Positions 9,701 to 18,518 of a DNA stretch of 64,000 bases are shown here, in pieces. The stretch's first letter is position 1. Each line of letters begins with the position of its first letter. A model generated the notes under the pieces. That model was not told where the DNA came from and did not search any database. It was given only the letters and a program-made list of their open reading frames with translations. The stretch covers positions 22,166-86,165 of the forward strand of contig NZ_AZFK01000076.1 in the NCBI RefSeq assembly GCF_001435775.1. Reading direction: 5' to 3'. A program made the translations under genes and the position numbers. This stretch comes from Limosilactobacillus ingluviei DSM 15946 (GTDB lineage: Bacteria; Bacillota; Bacilli; Lactobacillales; Lactobacillaceae).

Positions 9701-12073
9701 ATGACAGATTTACAAGAACAGATTTTAAAAGTCTTGGGTCTTAACCCAACGATCAGTCTGTCGGCAGAAAAAATTGGCCGCCTGATCAAAAAAGCCTCGG
9801 CAGATGATTTTACCCCCTTGGTCCAGGCCCTGGCCAAATTAGAACGGGAAGGCTTGGTAGAAGTCACGGACCAGGGCGAATTTAAGCTGGTTCCCCAACA
9901 AGAAGAAATCGTGGGGGTCTTCCACGCCAATCCGAAGGGCTTTGGCTTTGTCGCTTATGATGATGATTTGCCGGATATTTACGTCAATCCGGACCACACG
10001 GCCCACGCCTTGAACGGCGACCAGGTTAAGGTAAAGATCTTGCGGGCCGGGGATCCGACCAAGGACCAGGGACCAGAGGGGGCCGTGACCGAAATTCTTG
10101 AACACCACTATGATCACGTGGTGGGGGAATTTAAGCACCTGACGATGGGCAACTTCATTGGGGAAATCCTCCTCAAGGACAAGAAGTTGACCAATTACCG
10201 CTTCTACGTGACCGACCAAGGCCTTAATCCCCAGGATAATGAAGTCGTCACCGCTACGATTACCAATTACCCGAGTGACGAGGCCCCCGAAATTATGACC
10301 GGGGCCGTAACCGAAGTGATTGGGGACAAAGATGAGCCGGGGATTGATATCCTGTCAGTGGTCTACGCTCACGATGTGCCCCACGAATTTCCCCAGGAAG
10401 TAATGGACCAGGCCAACGCGATTCCGCTGACGGTGCAACCCGAAGAAAAAGTTGGCCGCCGCGACTTGACCGATCAACCCTTGGTCACGATCGACAGCAT
10501 TGAATCCAAGGACTTGGACGACGCCGTAGTAGCGTGGCAACTGCCAAACGGCAACTACCACTTAGGGGTTCACATTGCGGACGTCTCGCATTACGTTAAG
10601 CCGGGGACGCCGTTGGATCAAGAGGCCTATAAGCGGGGGACGTCGGTTTATTTGACCGACCGGGTCATTCCGATGTTGCCGAAGCGTTTATCAAACGGAA
10701 TTTGTTCCTTGAACCCGAACGAAGAACGGTTGGCGATGTCGTGTGAAATGGAAATCAACCCGCAAGGTGAAGTGGTCAAAGAAGAAATCTTCCCGTCGGT
10801 GATCCGTTCGCACGCCCGGATGACCTACAAGGCGGTTAATAAGATCTTAGAGGCGCACGATGAAAAGACCCGGGCCCAGTACGCCGAATTAGTGCCGATG
10901 TTTGAAACCATGGCCGACTTGCACCGGATCTTGCTCAAGCACCGGCACCAACGGGGCGCGATCGACTTTGAAGCACCGGAAGCCAAGATTATTGTGGATG
11001 AGACCGGCCACCCGATCGACATTGAATTGCGCGACCGGGGCTTGTCGGAACGGATGATTGAATCCTTTATGCTGGCTGCCAACGAAACGGTAGCAGAGCA
11101 CTACTTTAAACTCCACGTCCCATTCCTCTACCGGATCCACGAGACCCCGGATGCGGAACGGTTAAAGAGTTTTGCGGAATTCCTGTCAGTTTTTGGGATC
11201 CAAATGAAGGGGGACTTAAGTGCTGCTTCGCCAAAGATGCTGCAAAAGGTCTTAAAGGACGTGGCCGGGACCCCCGAAGAGCAAATGGTGCAGGTAATGA
11301 TGCTGCGCAGCATGCAGCAAGCCAAGTATGCGGACGAAGAAGTCGGCCACTTTGGCTTGGGCGCCAAGTACTATACCCACTTTACTTCGCCGATTCGGCG
11401 GTACCCGGATACCACCGTTCACCGCTTAATTCGCTGGTACGCCGAACACGGTACCGATGCGGCGGCTAAGGCCAAGTACGAACCGGTGTTGGGCGAAATC
11501 GCTGAACATACTTCCATGGCCGAACGCCGCGGGATTGACACCGAACGTGACGTTGACAGCATGAAGAAGGCGGAATACATGGAAGACCACGTGGGCGAAA
11601 CCTTTGACGCGGTCGTGTCTTCCGTCATGAAGTTTGGTTTGTTTGTGGCCTTAGAGAATACGGTGGAAGGCCTGATCCACATCAGCGCGATGCAAGATGA
11701 TTTCTACGAATACATCGAAAAGCACATGGCCTTGGTCGGGCGGCGCAACCACCACATCTTCCAAATTGGCCAGCCGGTCAAGGTAAAGCTGTTGCGGGTC
11801 GACAAGGACCAACGCGAAGTTGACTTTGAACTGGTTAACCCGGGTGAAGCGCCCGTTACCAAGTTGCGGGCGCCCCGCCAAGATGACCGGCGCGGCGGTG
11901 GCCGCAACCGGCGGCGCAACAATGACCGGCGTGATCACCGTCGGCATGATGATCATTCCCGCTCTGATCGGCGCCGGGACAATGGGGATCGGAACAGTTA
12001 CCAAATCAACCGCGGTCAAACCCGCCACAAGGGGGATCGGGAGCCGGGGCAACGGCGCCGGCGTCACCGTTAA
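9701..12073 (+). CDS. rnr: Ribonuclease R
   Basis: Processive 3'-to-5' exoribonuclease that degrades structured RNA and, with SmpB/tmRNA, faulty mRNA. Order of domains in the 790 residues: N-terminal winged-helix, cold-shock domains (GVFHANPKGFGFVAYDD), the RNB catalytic core with the aspartate cluster in TIDSIESKDLDDAV, then an S1 domain (VGETFDAVVSSVMKFGLFVAL) and a tail very rich in Arg, Asp and His from about residue 720 on. The basic tail is typical of RNase R and binds RNA or ribosomes. Start chosen at ATG 9701 behind GAGAGG; an in-frame ATG 24 bases earlier lacks a ribosome site. smpB follows 38 bases later. Confidence 0.96.
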   Translation: MTDLQEQILKVLGLNPTISLSAEKIGRLIKKASADDFTPLVQALAKLEREGLVEVTDQGEFKLVPQQEEIVGVFHANPKGFGFVAYDDDLPDIYVNPDHTAHALNGDQVKVKILRAGDPTKDQGPEGAVTEILEHHYDHVVGEFKHLTMGNFIGEILLKDKKLTNYRFYVTDQGLNPQDNEVVTATITNYPSDEAPEIMTGAVTEVIGDKDEPGIDILSVVYAHDVPHEFPQEVMDQANAIPLTVQPEEKVGRRDLTDQPLVTIDSIESKDLDDAVVAWQLPNGNYHLGVHIADVSHYVKPGTPLDQEAYKRGTSVYLTDRVIPMLPKRLSNGICSLNPNEERLAMSCEMEINPQGEVVKEEIFPSVIRSHARMTYKAVNKILEAHDEKTRAQYAELVPMFETMADLHRILLKHRHQRGAIDFEAPEAKIIVDETGHPIDIELRDRGLSERMIESFMLAANETVAEHYFKLHVPFLYRIHETPDAERLKSFAEFLSVFGIQMKGDLSAASPKMLQKVLKDVAGTPEEQMVQVMMLRSMQQAKYADEEVGHFGLGAKYYTHFTSPIRRYPDTTVHRLIRWYAEHGTDAAAKAKYEPVLGEIAEHTSMAERRGIDTERDVDSMKKAEYMEDHVGETFDAVVSSVMKFGLFVALENTVEGLIHISAMQDDFYEYIEKHMALVGRRNHHIFQIGQPVKVKLLRVDKDQREVDFELVNPGEAPVTKLRAPRQDDRRGGGRNRRRNNDRRDHRRHDDHSRSDRRRDNGDRNSYQINRGQTRHKGDREPGQRRRRHR

Positions 12074-12111
12074 ATTGAACCAACTTGCAACGTTGAAAGG
12101 AGGTTTCAGCG

Positions 12112-12585
12112 ATGGCTCAAAAGAAAAAAGCCGCGTTAGATGCCAATTTAGTGGCCCAAAATAAAAAGGCCCGCCATGATTACGCGATCACGGCGACGTA
12201 CGAAGCCGGCTTGGTCCTAACCGGGACGGAGATCAAGTCGGTCCGGGCCCGGCGGGTCCAACTTAAGGACGGCTACGCCCAGTTTCATAACGGCGAGCTG
12301 TGGCTGATGAACGTCCACATTAACGAGTATAGCAATGGGAATGTTTTTAACCACGATCCCTTGCGCAACCGGAAACTTTTGTTGCACAAAAAAGAGCTGC
12401 AAAAGCTGCGGGCAACGCTCACCACTAAAGGAGTGACCTTAGTGCCATTAAAGATGTACCTTAAGCACGGCTTTGCCAAGGTCTTGTTAGGGGTCGCCAA
12501 GGGGAAGCATGAGTACGATAAGCGCAATGATATCAAGCGGCGGGAACAAGAACGCCAAATCGAGCGCGTTTTAAAGCATTACTAA
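12112..12585 (+). CDS. smpB: SsrA-binding protein SmpB
   Basis: Binds tmRNA and delivers it to stalled ribosomes for trans-translation. The 157 residues show the full pattern: [10 protein letters not shown] near the start, the [19 protein letters not shown] strand pair, NPHD-like FNHDP and the basic C-terminal helix ([27 protein letters not shown]) that enters the mRNA channel. AAAGGAGGT lies just before the start. It is coupled with rnr, its functional partner in non-stop decay. Confidence 0.97.
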   Translation: MAQKKKAALDANLVAQNKKARHDYAITATYEAGLVLTGTEIKSVRARRVQLKDGYAQFHNGELWLMNVHINEYSNGNVFNHDPLRNRKLLLHKKELQKLRATLTTKGVTLVPLKMYLKHGFAKVLLGVAKGKHEYDKRNDIKRREQERQIERVLKHY

Positions 12586-12587
12586 CC

Positions 12588-12631
12588 AAACAACGGCGAT
12601 TTCTCCAAGTTCGAGAAATCGCCGTTGTTTA
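12588..12631. terminator. Bidirectional terminator after smpB
   Basis: Perfect 17-base stem AACAACGGCGATTTCTC with its complement, loop CAAGTTC, T-rich exit; lies between convergent genes. Confidence 0.9.
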
Positions 12632-12633
12632 AG

Positions 12634-13206
12634 TTAGTGTAATTTTTGCCAGTGACAGTCACGGAGGGTCGTGCCCATTGACAGGCCTGGTTCAGCTTGG
12701 GGGCGCCACTTGAATTTGCGGCGCAATGGCTGGGGATCCGGCCGTTTGGCCCAGTGGTTCAAGACGCACGCCACTAGGATTGCCAAGGGTTCGTCTTGGG
12801 GGTGGTTAATCGTAATGGCCAAAAAAGAGGCACCGGTCTCAGCGGCGGGTTCCATGGCAAAGACCTGGTGGCTGCCCTTGAAGACGCGGTAGTGATTGGT
12901 GAGGGCATTGCCGACAATGACCCAATTCAAGCCCCGGATGTAGACGACTTCCCGCACAAAGCCCAGGGATTTGCCAACGACGCCGACTTTTTGGTGGTTG
13001 ACATAGAGGGCGAACTTGGGCAAGAGCCCTAATGACAGTTGGCTGACTTCGGCGAGCAGATCGCCGCGCATGTTGTACAAGGAGAGGGCATCTTGCCGCA
13101 AGCCCCATTTACCGGCTAAGAGGTAGGCGGCTTGGTTGTTTTCATCGTGAATCACCGTGGCTGGTTGACGATCAGTAGCGTGATCCCGCATGTAGAGCGT
13201 TCGCAC
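12634..13206 (-). CDS. LURP-one-related / YxjI-like protein
   Basis: Hypothetical protein of 190 residues. Repeated beta-rich stretches (YLLAGKWGLRQDALSLYNMRG, LAEVSQLSLGLLPKFALYVN, KVGVVGKSLGFVREVVYI, GLNWVIVGNALTNHYRVFKG) give the tubby/scramblase-like LURP-one fold of B. subtilis YxjI. Function in bacteria is unknown. The start is a GTG at 13206 directed by AAAGGAGG seven bases upstream; longer readings into the ung promoter region have no support. It is divergent from ung. No membrane segment or catalytic motif is visible. Confidence 0.68.
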   Translation of the reverse strand: MRTLYMRDHATDRQPATVIHDENNQAAYLLAGKWGLRQDALSLYNMRGDLLAEVSQLSLGLLPKFALYVNHQKVGVVGKSLGFVREVVYIRGLNWVIVGNALTNHYRVFKGSHQVFAMEPAAETGASFLAITINHPQDEPLAILVACVLNHWAKRPDPQPLRRKFKWRPQAEPGLSMGTTLRDCHWQKLH

Positions 13207-13336
13207 GGGAGTGCCTCCTTTCATTGGCTGATTACCTTGTATTTTATCAGTGTCCGCTGATTTTGAACAGCCTGTCAGCGGTTTCATCTTTTCTCCCGTC
13301 CCGCGCAGAAGTATGCTAAAATTAAAAGCGAGGTGC

Positions 13337-14035
13337 ATGATTTTGAAACAATTGATTCATAATGATTGGTGGCCCGTCTTGGCGCCCCAATTTGAAAGTC
13401 CAACTTATCAACATTTGCATGATTTTTTGGTTCACGAGTACACCACTCAGACGATTTATCCGGAAATGCATCACATTTTTACGGCGTTTGAGTGGACCCC
13501 GTTTTCGCAGGTTAAGGTAGTGATCTTGGGCCAAGACCCGTACCACGGTCCGCACCAGGCGCACGGGTTAAGCTTTTCCGTCTTGCCGGGGGTGGCGATT
13601 CCGCCGTCCTTACAAAATATTTATAAGGAGCTGCAAGCGGACTTGGGCTATCCCCCGGTCAACCACGGTTACTTAAAAAAGTGGGCTGAGCAGGGGGTCT
13701 TGCTTTTGAACTCGGTGTTGACGGTCCGGGCCGGTCAAGCCTACTCGCACCAAGGTAAGGGGTGGGAAGCGCTGACCGATGCGGCAATTATGGCCTTGTC
13801 CAAACGGCCGCAACCCGTCGTCTTCATCCTGTGGGGGAAGGCAGCCCAACGCAAGAAGCAGTTGATTGATTTGGACACGAATCTGGTTTTGGAATCTGCC
13901 CACCCCAGTCCCCTGTCAGCCTACCGGGGCTTCTTTGGTTCACGACCGTTCTCAAGGACTAATCAAGCCTTGGTGGCGATGGGAGAAACGCCAATTGATT
14001 GGCAGTTGCCAGCGACCGTTGATGGTGAAGCGTAG
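13337..14035 (+). CDS. ung: Uracil-DNA glycosylase
   Basis: Excises uracil from DNA to start base-excision repair. Family-1 motifs are complete: LGQDPYHGP with the water-activating D67, and [14 protein letters not shown] near the end with the catalytic His. Length of about 232 residues is standard. The ATG at 13337 is only a few bases after GAGGTG; a TTG two codons later has better spacing, so the N-terminus may be two residues shorter. The upstream frame that extends to 13250 runs through the promoter region and is not coding. It leads ung-pta-tsaE-acetyltransferase. Confidence 0.95.
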   Translation: MILKQLIHNDWWPVLAPQFESPTYQHLHDFLVHEYTTQTIYPEMHHIFTAFEWTPFSQVKVVILGQDPYHGPHQAHGLSFSVLPGVAIPPSLQNIYKELQADLGYPPVNHGYLKKWAEQGVLLLNSVLTVRAGQAYSHQGKGWEALTDAAIMALSKRPQPVVFILWGKAAQRKKQLIDLDTNLVLESAHPSPLSAYRGFFGSRPFSRTNQALVAMGETPIDWQLPATVDGEA

Positions 14036-14055
14036 GAAGAAAAGGAGTCTTTGCA

Positions 14056-15030
14056 ATGGATATTTTTGAAAAGTTAGCACAAGATTTAAAGGGCCAAGGC
14101 CGGCGGATCGTTTTCCCGGAAGGTAGTGACAAGCGGATTATGGGGGCGGCCGTGCGGCTGAAGGCCGATGGAGTCGTGGACCCGGTCTTATTGGGGAGCC
14201 AAGCTGAGCTGAAGCAAGTGGCCAGTGAAAACAACTTTGATTTAAGCGGGATTGAAATCTTGGATCCCGCGACCTACCCGGCGGCTGACAAGCAAGCCAT
14301 GCATGATGCCCTGTTGGAACGGCGCAAGGGGAAGAACACGCCGGAAGAAGTTGACCAAATGTTGACCGACGTTTCGTACTTTGGGACGATGCTCGTTTAC
14401 TTAGGCAAAGTTGACGGGATGGTCTCAGGGGCGGTTCACTCAACGGGGGCCACGGTACGCCCGGCCTTACAAATTATTAAGACCAAGCCCGGCCAAAAGC
14501 GGATTTCGGGGGCCTTTATCATGCAAAAGGGTGAAGAACGCTACATCTTTGCCGACTGTGCCATCAACATCGAATTGGATGCGGAAACGATGGCGGCGGT
14601 GGCCTTACAAAGTGCGGAAACGGCGGAACTCTTCGGCTTAGACCCGAAGGTAGCGATGCTGTCCTTCTCGACCAAGGGATCAGCCAAGGGTGAGATGGTA
14701 ACCAAGGTCGCCGAAGCCACGAAGCTCGTGCAAGCCCAAGCCCCAACCTTAGCGGTGGACGGGGAATTACAATTTGATGCGGCCTTTGTTCCGGAAGTGG
14801 GGGCCCTCAAGGCGCCTGGTTCCAAGGTTGCCGGTCACGCCAACGTCTTTGTCTTCCCAAGTCTGGAAGCGGGGAACATTGGTTACAAGATTGCCCAACG
14901 GTTTGGTGGTTTTGAAGCCGTGGGCCCAATTTTGCAAGGGTTAAACGCCCCAATTGCCGACCTTTCCCGGGGCACGAGTGAAGAAGACGTCTACAAGGTC
15001 GCTTTGATTACGGCGGCCCAGGTTAAGTAG
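14056..15030 (+). CDS. pta: Phosphate acetyltransferase
   Basis: Interconverts acetyl-CoA and acetyl phosphate, linking acetate kinase to CoA metabolism; in heterofermenters it carries acetyl phosphate from phosphoketolase towards acetyl-CoA and ethanol. The 324-residue protein is the short Gram-positive form with only the catalytic domain. Landmarks: GRRIVFPEGSDKRIMGAA at the start, DGMVSGAVHSTGATVRPALQII, and GHANVFVFPSLEAGNIGYKIAQR with PILQGLNAPIADLSRG at the end. An AAAGGAG ribosome site precedes it. The pta-tsaE junction is one base. Confidence 0.97.
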   Translation: MDIFEKLAQDLKGQGRRIVFPEGSDKRIMGAAVRLKADGVVDPVLLGSQAELKQVASENNFDLSGIEILDPATYPAADKQAMHDALLERRKGKNTPEEVDQMLTDVSYFGTMLVYLGKVDGMVSGAVHSTGATVRPALQIIKTKPGQKRISGAFIMQKGEERYIFADCAINIELDAETMAAVALQSAETAELFGLDPKVAMLSFSTKGSAKGEMVTKVAEATKLVQAQAPTLAVDGELQFDAAFVPEVGALKAPGSKVAGHANVFVFPSLEAGNIGYKIAQRFGGFEAVGPILQGLNAPIADLSRGTSEEDVYKVALITAAQVK

Positions 15031-15031
15031 G

Positions 15032-15499
15032 GTGACGGGCGTGAAGATCGCATTAGCAAATCGGGAAGCAACCATGGCCTTGGGTCGCCGTTTGGCCCCG
15101 CTGTTGCAAGCTGGGGACGTTTTGGTCTTAAATGGTGACCTGGGGGCGGGCAAAACAACCTTTACGAAGGGGTTGGCCGCCGGGCTGGGGATCCAACAGA
15201 TGATCAAGAGTCCGACCTTTACCATCATTCGTGAGTACCAAGGCGGCCGCTTGCCGCTTTACCACATGGACGTTTACCGCTTGGAAGCGGGCGGTGGCCA
15301 GGACTTGGGCTTAGAAGAGTACTTTGATGGGGATGGAATCAGCGTGGTTGAGTGGGCCCAATTTGTGGCCGATGAATTGCCAACCGAATACTTATCCCTG
15401 ACCTTTACCCGGACTGCGACGGAAAATGAGCGGCGGTTAACGGTGGTTCCCCATGGCACGCGCCTGACCCACGTGGTGGAGGAATGGCTCCATGGCTGA
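15032..15499 (+). CDS. tsaE: tRNA threonylcarbamoyladenosine ATPase TsaE
   Basis: ATPase needed with TsaB and TsaD to put the threonylcarbamoyl group on A37 of ANN-decoding tRNAs. The 155-residue protein has the Walker A GDLGAGKTT (residues 35-43), the SPTFTIIREY switch and HMDVYRLE with the Walker-type Asp. Two GTG starts (15032 and 15041) are possible and neither has a clear ribosome site, which fits translation coupled to pta. The last bases overlap the following acetyltransferase gene. Confidence 0.93.
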   Translation: MTGVKIALANREATMALGRRLAPLLQAGDVLVLNGDLGAGKTTFTKGLAAGLGIQQMIKSPTFTIIREYQGGRLPLYHMDVYRLEAGGGQDLGLEEYFDGDGISVVEWAQFVADELPTEYLSLTFTRTATENERRLTVVPHGTRLTHVVEEWLHG

Positions 15500-15992
15500 A
15501 GCAGAAATCACGATGCGCCTGGCACAACGCGCGGATGCGGCGGCCTTATTGGCCTTTTTGCAAGGCGTTGCTCCGGAAAGTGACGCAATTTTGCTGCCCG
15601 GCTTGGACCGCGTCACGGTCGCTGAAGAAGCGGTGCGGCTAAGTGCGGTGGCAGATCGCGACGATTGTTTGATTTTATTGGCCTGCTTGGGGCCAGAAAT
15701 CGTCGGGGTGTTAACCATCATGAATCTAGCCGCCACGCCAGGGGTCGGTGAAATGGGGCTGGTAATTGCCAAACGATACTGGCACCAAGGGATTGGCCGC
15801 TTGCTGATGGAAGAAGGTCAGTACTGGTTTGAAAATTACAGTACCTTGGACCAATTGATGTTGACGGTGTTTGATCATAATATCTGGGGGAAAAAGCTGT
15901 ACCAAGATATTGGCTTTCAGACGGTCGGGACCCTGCTGGAACCGGCGGCCGATGGGCAGGTCAAGCCGGCCACCAAGATGGTTTATCCTTAA
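15492..15992 (+). CDS. GNAT-family N-acetyltransferase
   Basis: Acetyl-CoA-dependent acetyltransferase of 166 residues. The central strand GEMGLVIAKRYWHQGIGRLLMEEGQYWFEN carries the acetyl-CoA pyrophosphate loop (Q/RxxGxG form: HQGIGR), and the C-terminal LMLTVFDHNIWGKKLYQDIGFQTVG matches motif B with the usual NxxAxxLYxKxGF pattern modified. It overlaps tsaE by eight bases, so it is cotranscribed with the tRNA-modification gene; in many Firmicutes a RimI-type acetyltransferase sits near tsaE/tsaB, but this protein is longer and its substrate is not readable. Confidence 0.8.
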   Translation: MAEAEITMRLAQRADAAALLAFLQGVAPESDAILLPGLDRVTVAEEAVRLSAVADRDDCLILLACLGPEIVGVLTIMNLAATPGVGEMGLVIAKRYWHQGIGRLLMEEGQYWFENYSTLDQLMLTVFDHNIWGKKLYQDIGFQTVGTLLEPAADGQVKPATKMVYP

Positions 15993-15994
15993 AA

Positions 15995-16036
15995 AAGAGT
16001 AGCGCTGGGAGGGGCGGCCTTCCAGCGCTACTCTTG
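15995..16036. terminator. Bidirectional terminator between the acetyltransferase and exonuclease genes
   Basis: AAGAGTAGCGCTGG pairs perfectly with CCAGCGCTACTCTT across a GC-rich loop, with A and T tracts on both sides. Confidence 0.9.
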
Positions 16037-16038
16037 TT

Positions 16039-16575
16039 TTAGTGAACCGGCTTGATAAAGGGGGTTAATTTTTTGGGGCCAAATTGCCGCGCCTGGGTTA
16101 ATAAAATATTGGCACAGGCTTGGGCATCATCTAAGGCGTTATGATGATGGTGCAATTCGATTTGCAAGGCATCGGCCACCGTATTGAGCTTGTGGTTGGT
16201 CAGCTCTGGATACAGGGCCTGGCTGGTCCGCAATGTATCCAAGGTCAGGTATTGCGCCGGAGCCAGGTTATAATGGGCCAACGTGTTCTTTAAGACACTG
16301 TTATCAAAGCTGGCGTTGTGGGCAACGACTAGTTTTTCCGGGGTAAAAAAGGAGTGGATGTGTTCCCACACCGCGGGAAAAGTCGGCGCATTGGCCACGT
16401 CCTGTTCATGGATGCCGTGGATTTGCACGTTCCGCCAGAAAAAAGGCGTTTGCGGGTTGATCAAGGTATAGAATTGATCCGTAATTTGACTGTCCCGGAC
16501 CACGGTTAGGGCCAAGGAACAGGCACTGAACCGCTTGCCGGACGCGGTTTCAAAATCAATGGCGATAAAATTCAT
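16039..16575 (-). CDS. DEDDh 3'-5' exonuclease (DnaQ/Pol III epsilon-like)
   Basis: Free exonuclease domain of 178 residues. The acidic ligands are where expected: D7 and E9 in IAIDFET, D91 in AHNASFD, and H145/D150 in HHNALDDAQA, defining the DEDDh class. It lacks a polymerase, helicase or UvrC part, and in Firmicutes such stand-alone proteins are annotated as DNA polymerase III epsilon-like although PolC has its own exonuclease. Likely roles are trimming of 3' ends of DNA or small RNA. It is divergent from murB. Confidence 0.87.
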   Translation of the reverse strand: MNFIAIDFETASGKRFSACSLALTVVRDSQITDQFYTLINPQTPFFWRNVQIHGIHEQDVANAPTFPAVWEHIHSFFTPEKLVVAHNASFDNSVLKNTLAHYNLAPAQYLTLDTLRTSQALYPELTNHKLNTVADALQIELHHHHNALDDAQACANILLTQARQFGPKKLTPFIKPVH

Positions 16576-16653
16576 GTGGGCGCCTCCGTTTTTATTGCGT
16601 TAATTTAATAATAAAGCATCGGTGCCGACCAGTGCAAACCGGATGCAATGGTA

Positions 16654-16659
16654 TATAAT
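16654..16659 (+). promoter_or_regulatory. -10 element of the murB promoter
   Basis: Perfect TATAAT within GGTATATAATG, 63 bases before murB; no convincing -35 hexamer. Confidence 0.4.
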
Positions 16660-16721
16660 GAAACGGTTAAACTTATCCTGCCCTGTGCGGGTAGTGACAG
16701 ACAGAAAGGAATTAATGAGAC

Positions 16722-17621
16722 ATGACTTATCAATTAACGGCAGACACTTTTGCGGGCTTGACCTTATTGGCCAATGAACCGTTGGCCAAGTACACGCACA
16801 CCAAGACGGGGGGCCCGGCGGACTGGCTGGTGTTCCCGGAAACAGTGGCCCAAGTGCAAGCAATTGTGACTTATGTCCATGACCACCAGATTCCATTAAC
16901 GGTGTTGGGCAACGCCAGCAACTTAATCGTCAAGGACGGCGGGATTGCTGGGTTGGTCATGATTTTAACCAAGATGAAGCACATTGAAGTTCATGATACG
17001 ATCGTCACGGCCCAAGCCGGGGCGGCTTACATTGATACGACGATCGTGGCGCGGGACCATCATTTGAGTGGCCTGGAATTTGCGGCCGGGATTCCCGGCA
17101 GTGTCGGGGGCGCCATCTTTATGAATGCCGGGGCGTATGGCGGCGAAACCAAGCACGTGGTGAAGTCAGCCACGGTCCTGACTCCGGCCGGCGAAATCAA
17201 GACCCTGTCCAACCAAGAACTGGACTTTGGCTACCGGCACAGTGCGGTGCAAGACGACAACTTGGTCGTCTTGGCGGCTGATTTCCAACTGACGCCGGGG
17301 GACTTTGACCAGATCAAGGCCGAAATGGACGACCTGAATGCGCGGCGCGCGGCCAAGCAACCGTTGGAATTGCCTTCATGTGGGAGTGTCTTTAAGCGCC
17401 CGACGGGTTACTTTGCTGGAAAATTGATTCATGATGCCGGCTTGCAAGGTTACACGGTGGGGGGCGCGCAAGTCTCCACCAAGCACGCGGGCTTTATTGT
17501 CAACATTGGGAACGGGACGGCCACGGATTACTTAGCGGTGATTCGGCATGTGCAAGCGACCGTGAAGGCCAAGTTTGGCGTGGACTTGGAAACGGAAGTC
17601 CGGATTATCGGTCGTGATTAG
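16722..17621 (+). CDS. murB: UDP-N-acetylenolpyruvoylglucosamine reductase MurB
   Basis: FAD enzyme reducing UDP-GlcNAc-enolpyruvate to UDP-MurNAc, the second committed step of peptidoglycan precursor synthesis. The 299 residues include the FAD-binding [19 protein letters not shown] segment, a YRHSAV stretch, the serine of the proton-donating [11 protein letters not shown] loop and the C-terminal catalytic Glu in [16 protein letters not shown] precedes the ATG. A fresh promoter separates it from the cdaA gene, although the neighbourhood (glmM, glmS) feeds the same pathway with UDP-GlcNAc. Confidence 0.96.
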   Translation: MTYQLTADTFAGLTLLANEPLAKYTHTKTGGPADWLVFPETVAQVQAIVTYVHDHQIPLTVLGNASNLIVKDGGIAGLVMILTKMKHIEVHDTIVTAQAGAAYIDTTIVARDHHLSGLEFAAGIPGSVGGAIFMNAGAYGGETKHVVKSATVLTPAGEIKTLSNQELDFGYRHSAVQDDNLVVLAADFQLTPGDFDQIKAEMDDLNARRAAKQPLELPSCGSVFKRPTGYFAGKLIHDAGLQGYTVGGAQVSTKHAGFIVNIGNGTATDYLAVIRHVQATVKAKFGVDLETEVRIIGRD

Positions 17622-17627
17622 CCCAGT

Positions 17628-17655
17628 TTGGCCCGGCCAATAAAAGTGCTATAAT
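17628..17655 (+). promoter_or_regulatory. Promoter of cdaA-cdaR-glmM
   Basis: TTGGCC, 16-base spacer, extended -10 TGCTATAAT ending at 17655, 33 bases before cdaA. Confidence 0.6.
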
Positions 17656-17687
17656 GGGGCAGACAATTAAGCAGGGAGGAATGTGGA

Positions 17688-18518
17688 ATGGATTGGATTG
17701 CGACACTCCTCACGTGGCGAAACTTAATCAGCCTGATTGATATTTTAGTGATTTGGCTGGTCATCTATGAATTGATGGTGCTGTTGAAGGGGACCCGCGC
17801 GGTGCAACTCTTCAAAGGGATTTTGATTATTATCGTCATCAAGTTGATTTCGTGGTACGTGGGCTTATCAACGGTGTCGTGGGTAATGGACCAAGTGATC
17901 AACTGGGGGGTAATTGCGATGGTAATTATCTTCCAGCCCGAAATTCGGCGGGGGCTGGAGCACCTGGGGCGGGGCACGATGTTGACGCGCAACCGGGTCG
18001 CCAACCAAGCTGAAGAAGAAATGATCAAGCAATTGGATCAAGCGATTCAGTACATGTCCAAGCGGCGGATTGGGGCGTTGATTGCGATTCAAATGGAGAC
18101 CGGCTTAGAGGAATACATTGAGACCGGGATTCCCCTGGATGCCGAAATCACCGGGGCCCTGCTGATCAATACCTTTATTCCGAATACGCCGTTGCATGAC
18201 GGGGCCGTGATCATCAAAAACAATCGGGTGGCCGTGGCGGCGGCCTACCTACCGCTTTCGGACAGTAAACTGATTCCTAAGGAGCTCGGGACGCGTCACC
18301 GGGCGGCCGTGGGAATTTCCGAAGTGACGGATGCGTTGACGATTGTAATCTCCGAAGAGACCGGGGAAGTTTCTCTGACCAAGGATAATGAGTTGTTGCG
18401 CAACATGTCCCAAAAGAATTATTTGAAGTTTTTGCGGGCGCAATTATATAAAGAAGAGGCTGGCAACCGCAATTTATTGACGGATTTGTTGACGCGCATC
18501 AAGGGGGTTGGCAAGTGA
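17688..18518 (+). CDS. cdaA: Diadenylate cyclase CdaA
   Basis: Makes c-di-AMP from two ATP at the membrane; in Gram-positive bacteria this nucleotide controls potassium uptake, osmolyte transport and wall homeostasis. The 276-residue protein starts with three transmembrane helices (about 12-32, 40-58, 66-83), then the DisA_N catalytic domain with the DGA motif at D171 and the RHR motif at R203-H204-R205. It overlaps cdaR by four bases (GTGA) and is cotranscribed with the regulator cdaR and glmM, the arrangement conserved through Firmicutes, where CdaR and GlmM bind CdaA and modulate it. Confidence 0.97.
   Translation: MDWIATLLTWRNLISLIDILVIWLVIYELMVLLKGTRAVQLFKGILIIIVIKLISWYVGLSTVSWVMDQVINWGVIAMVIIFQPEIRRGLEHLGRGTMLTRNRVANQAEEEMIKQLDQAIQYMSKRRIGALIAIQMETGLEEYIETGIPLDAEITGALLINTFIPNTPLHDGAVIIKNNRVAVAAAYLPLSDSKLIPKELGTRHRAAVGISEVTDALTIVISEETGEVSLTKDNELLRNMSQKNYLKFLRAQLYKEEAGNRNLLTDLLTRIKGVGK

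Noticed and set aside
11651..12067. 138-residue open frame antisense to the Arg/Asp-rich tail of rnr
   Set aside because: Low-complexity mirror of a repetitive coding region; no start signal or family likeness.
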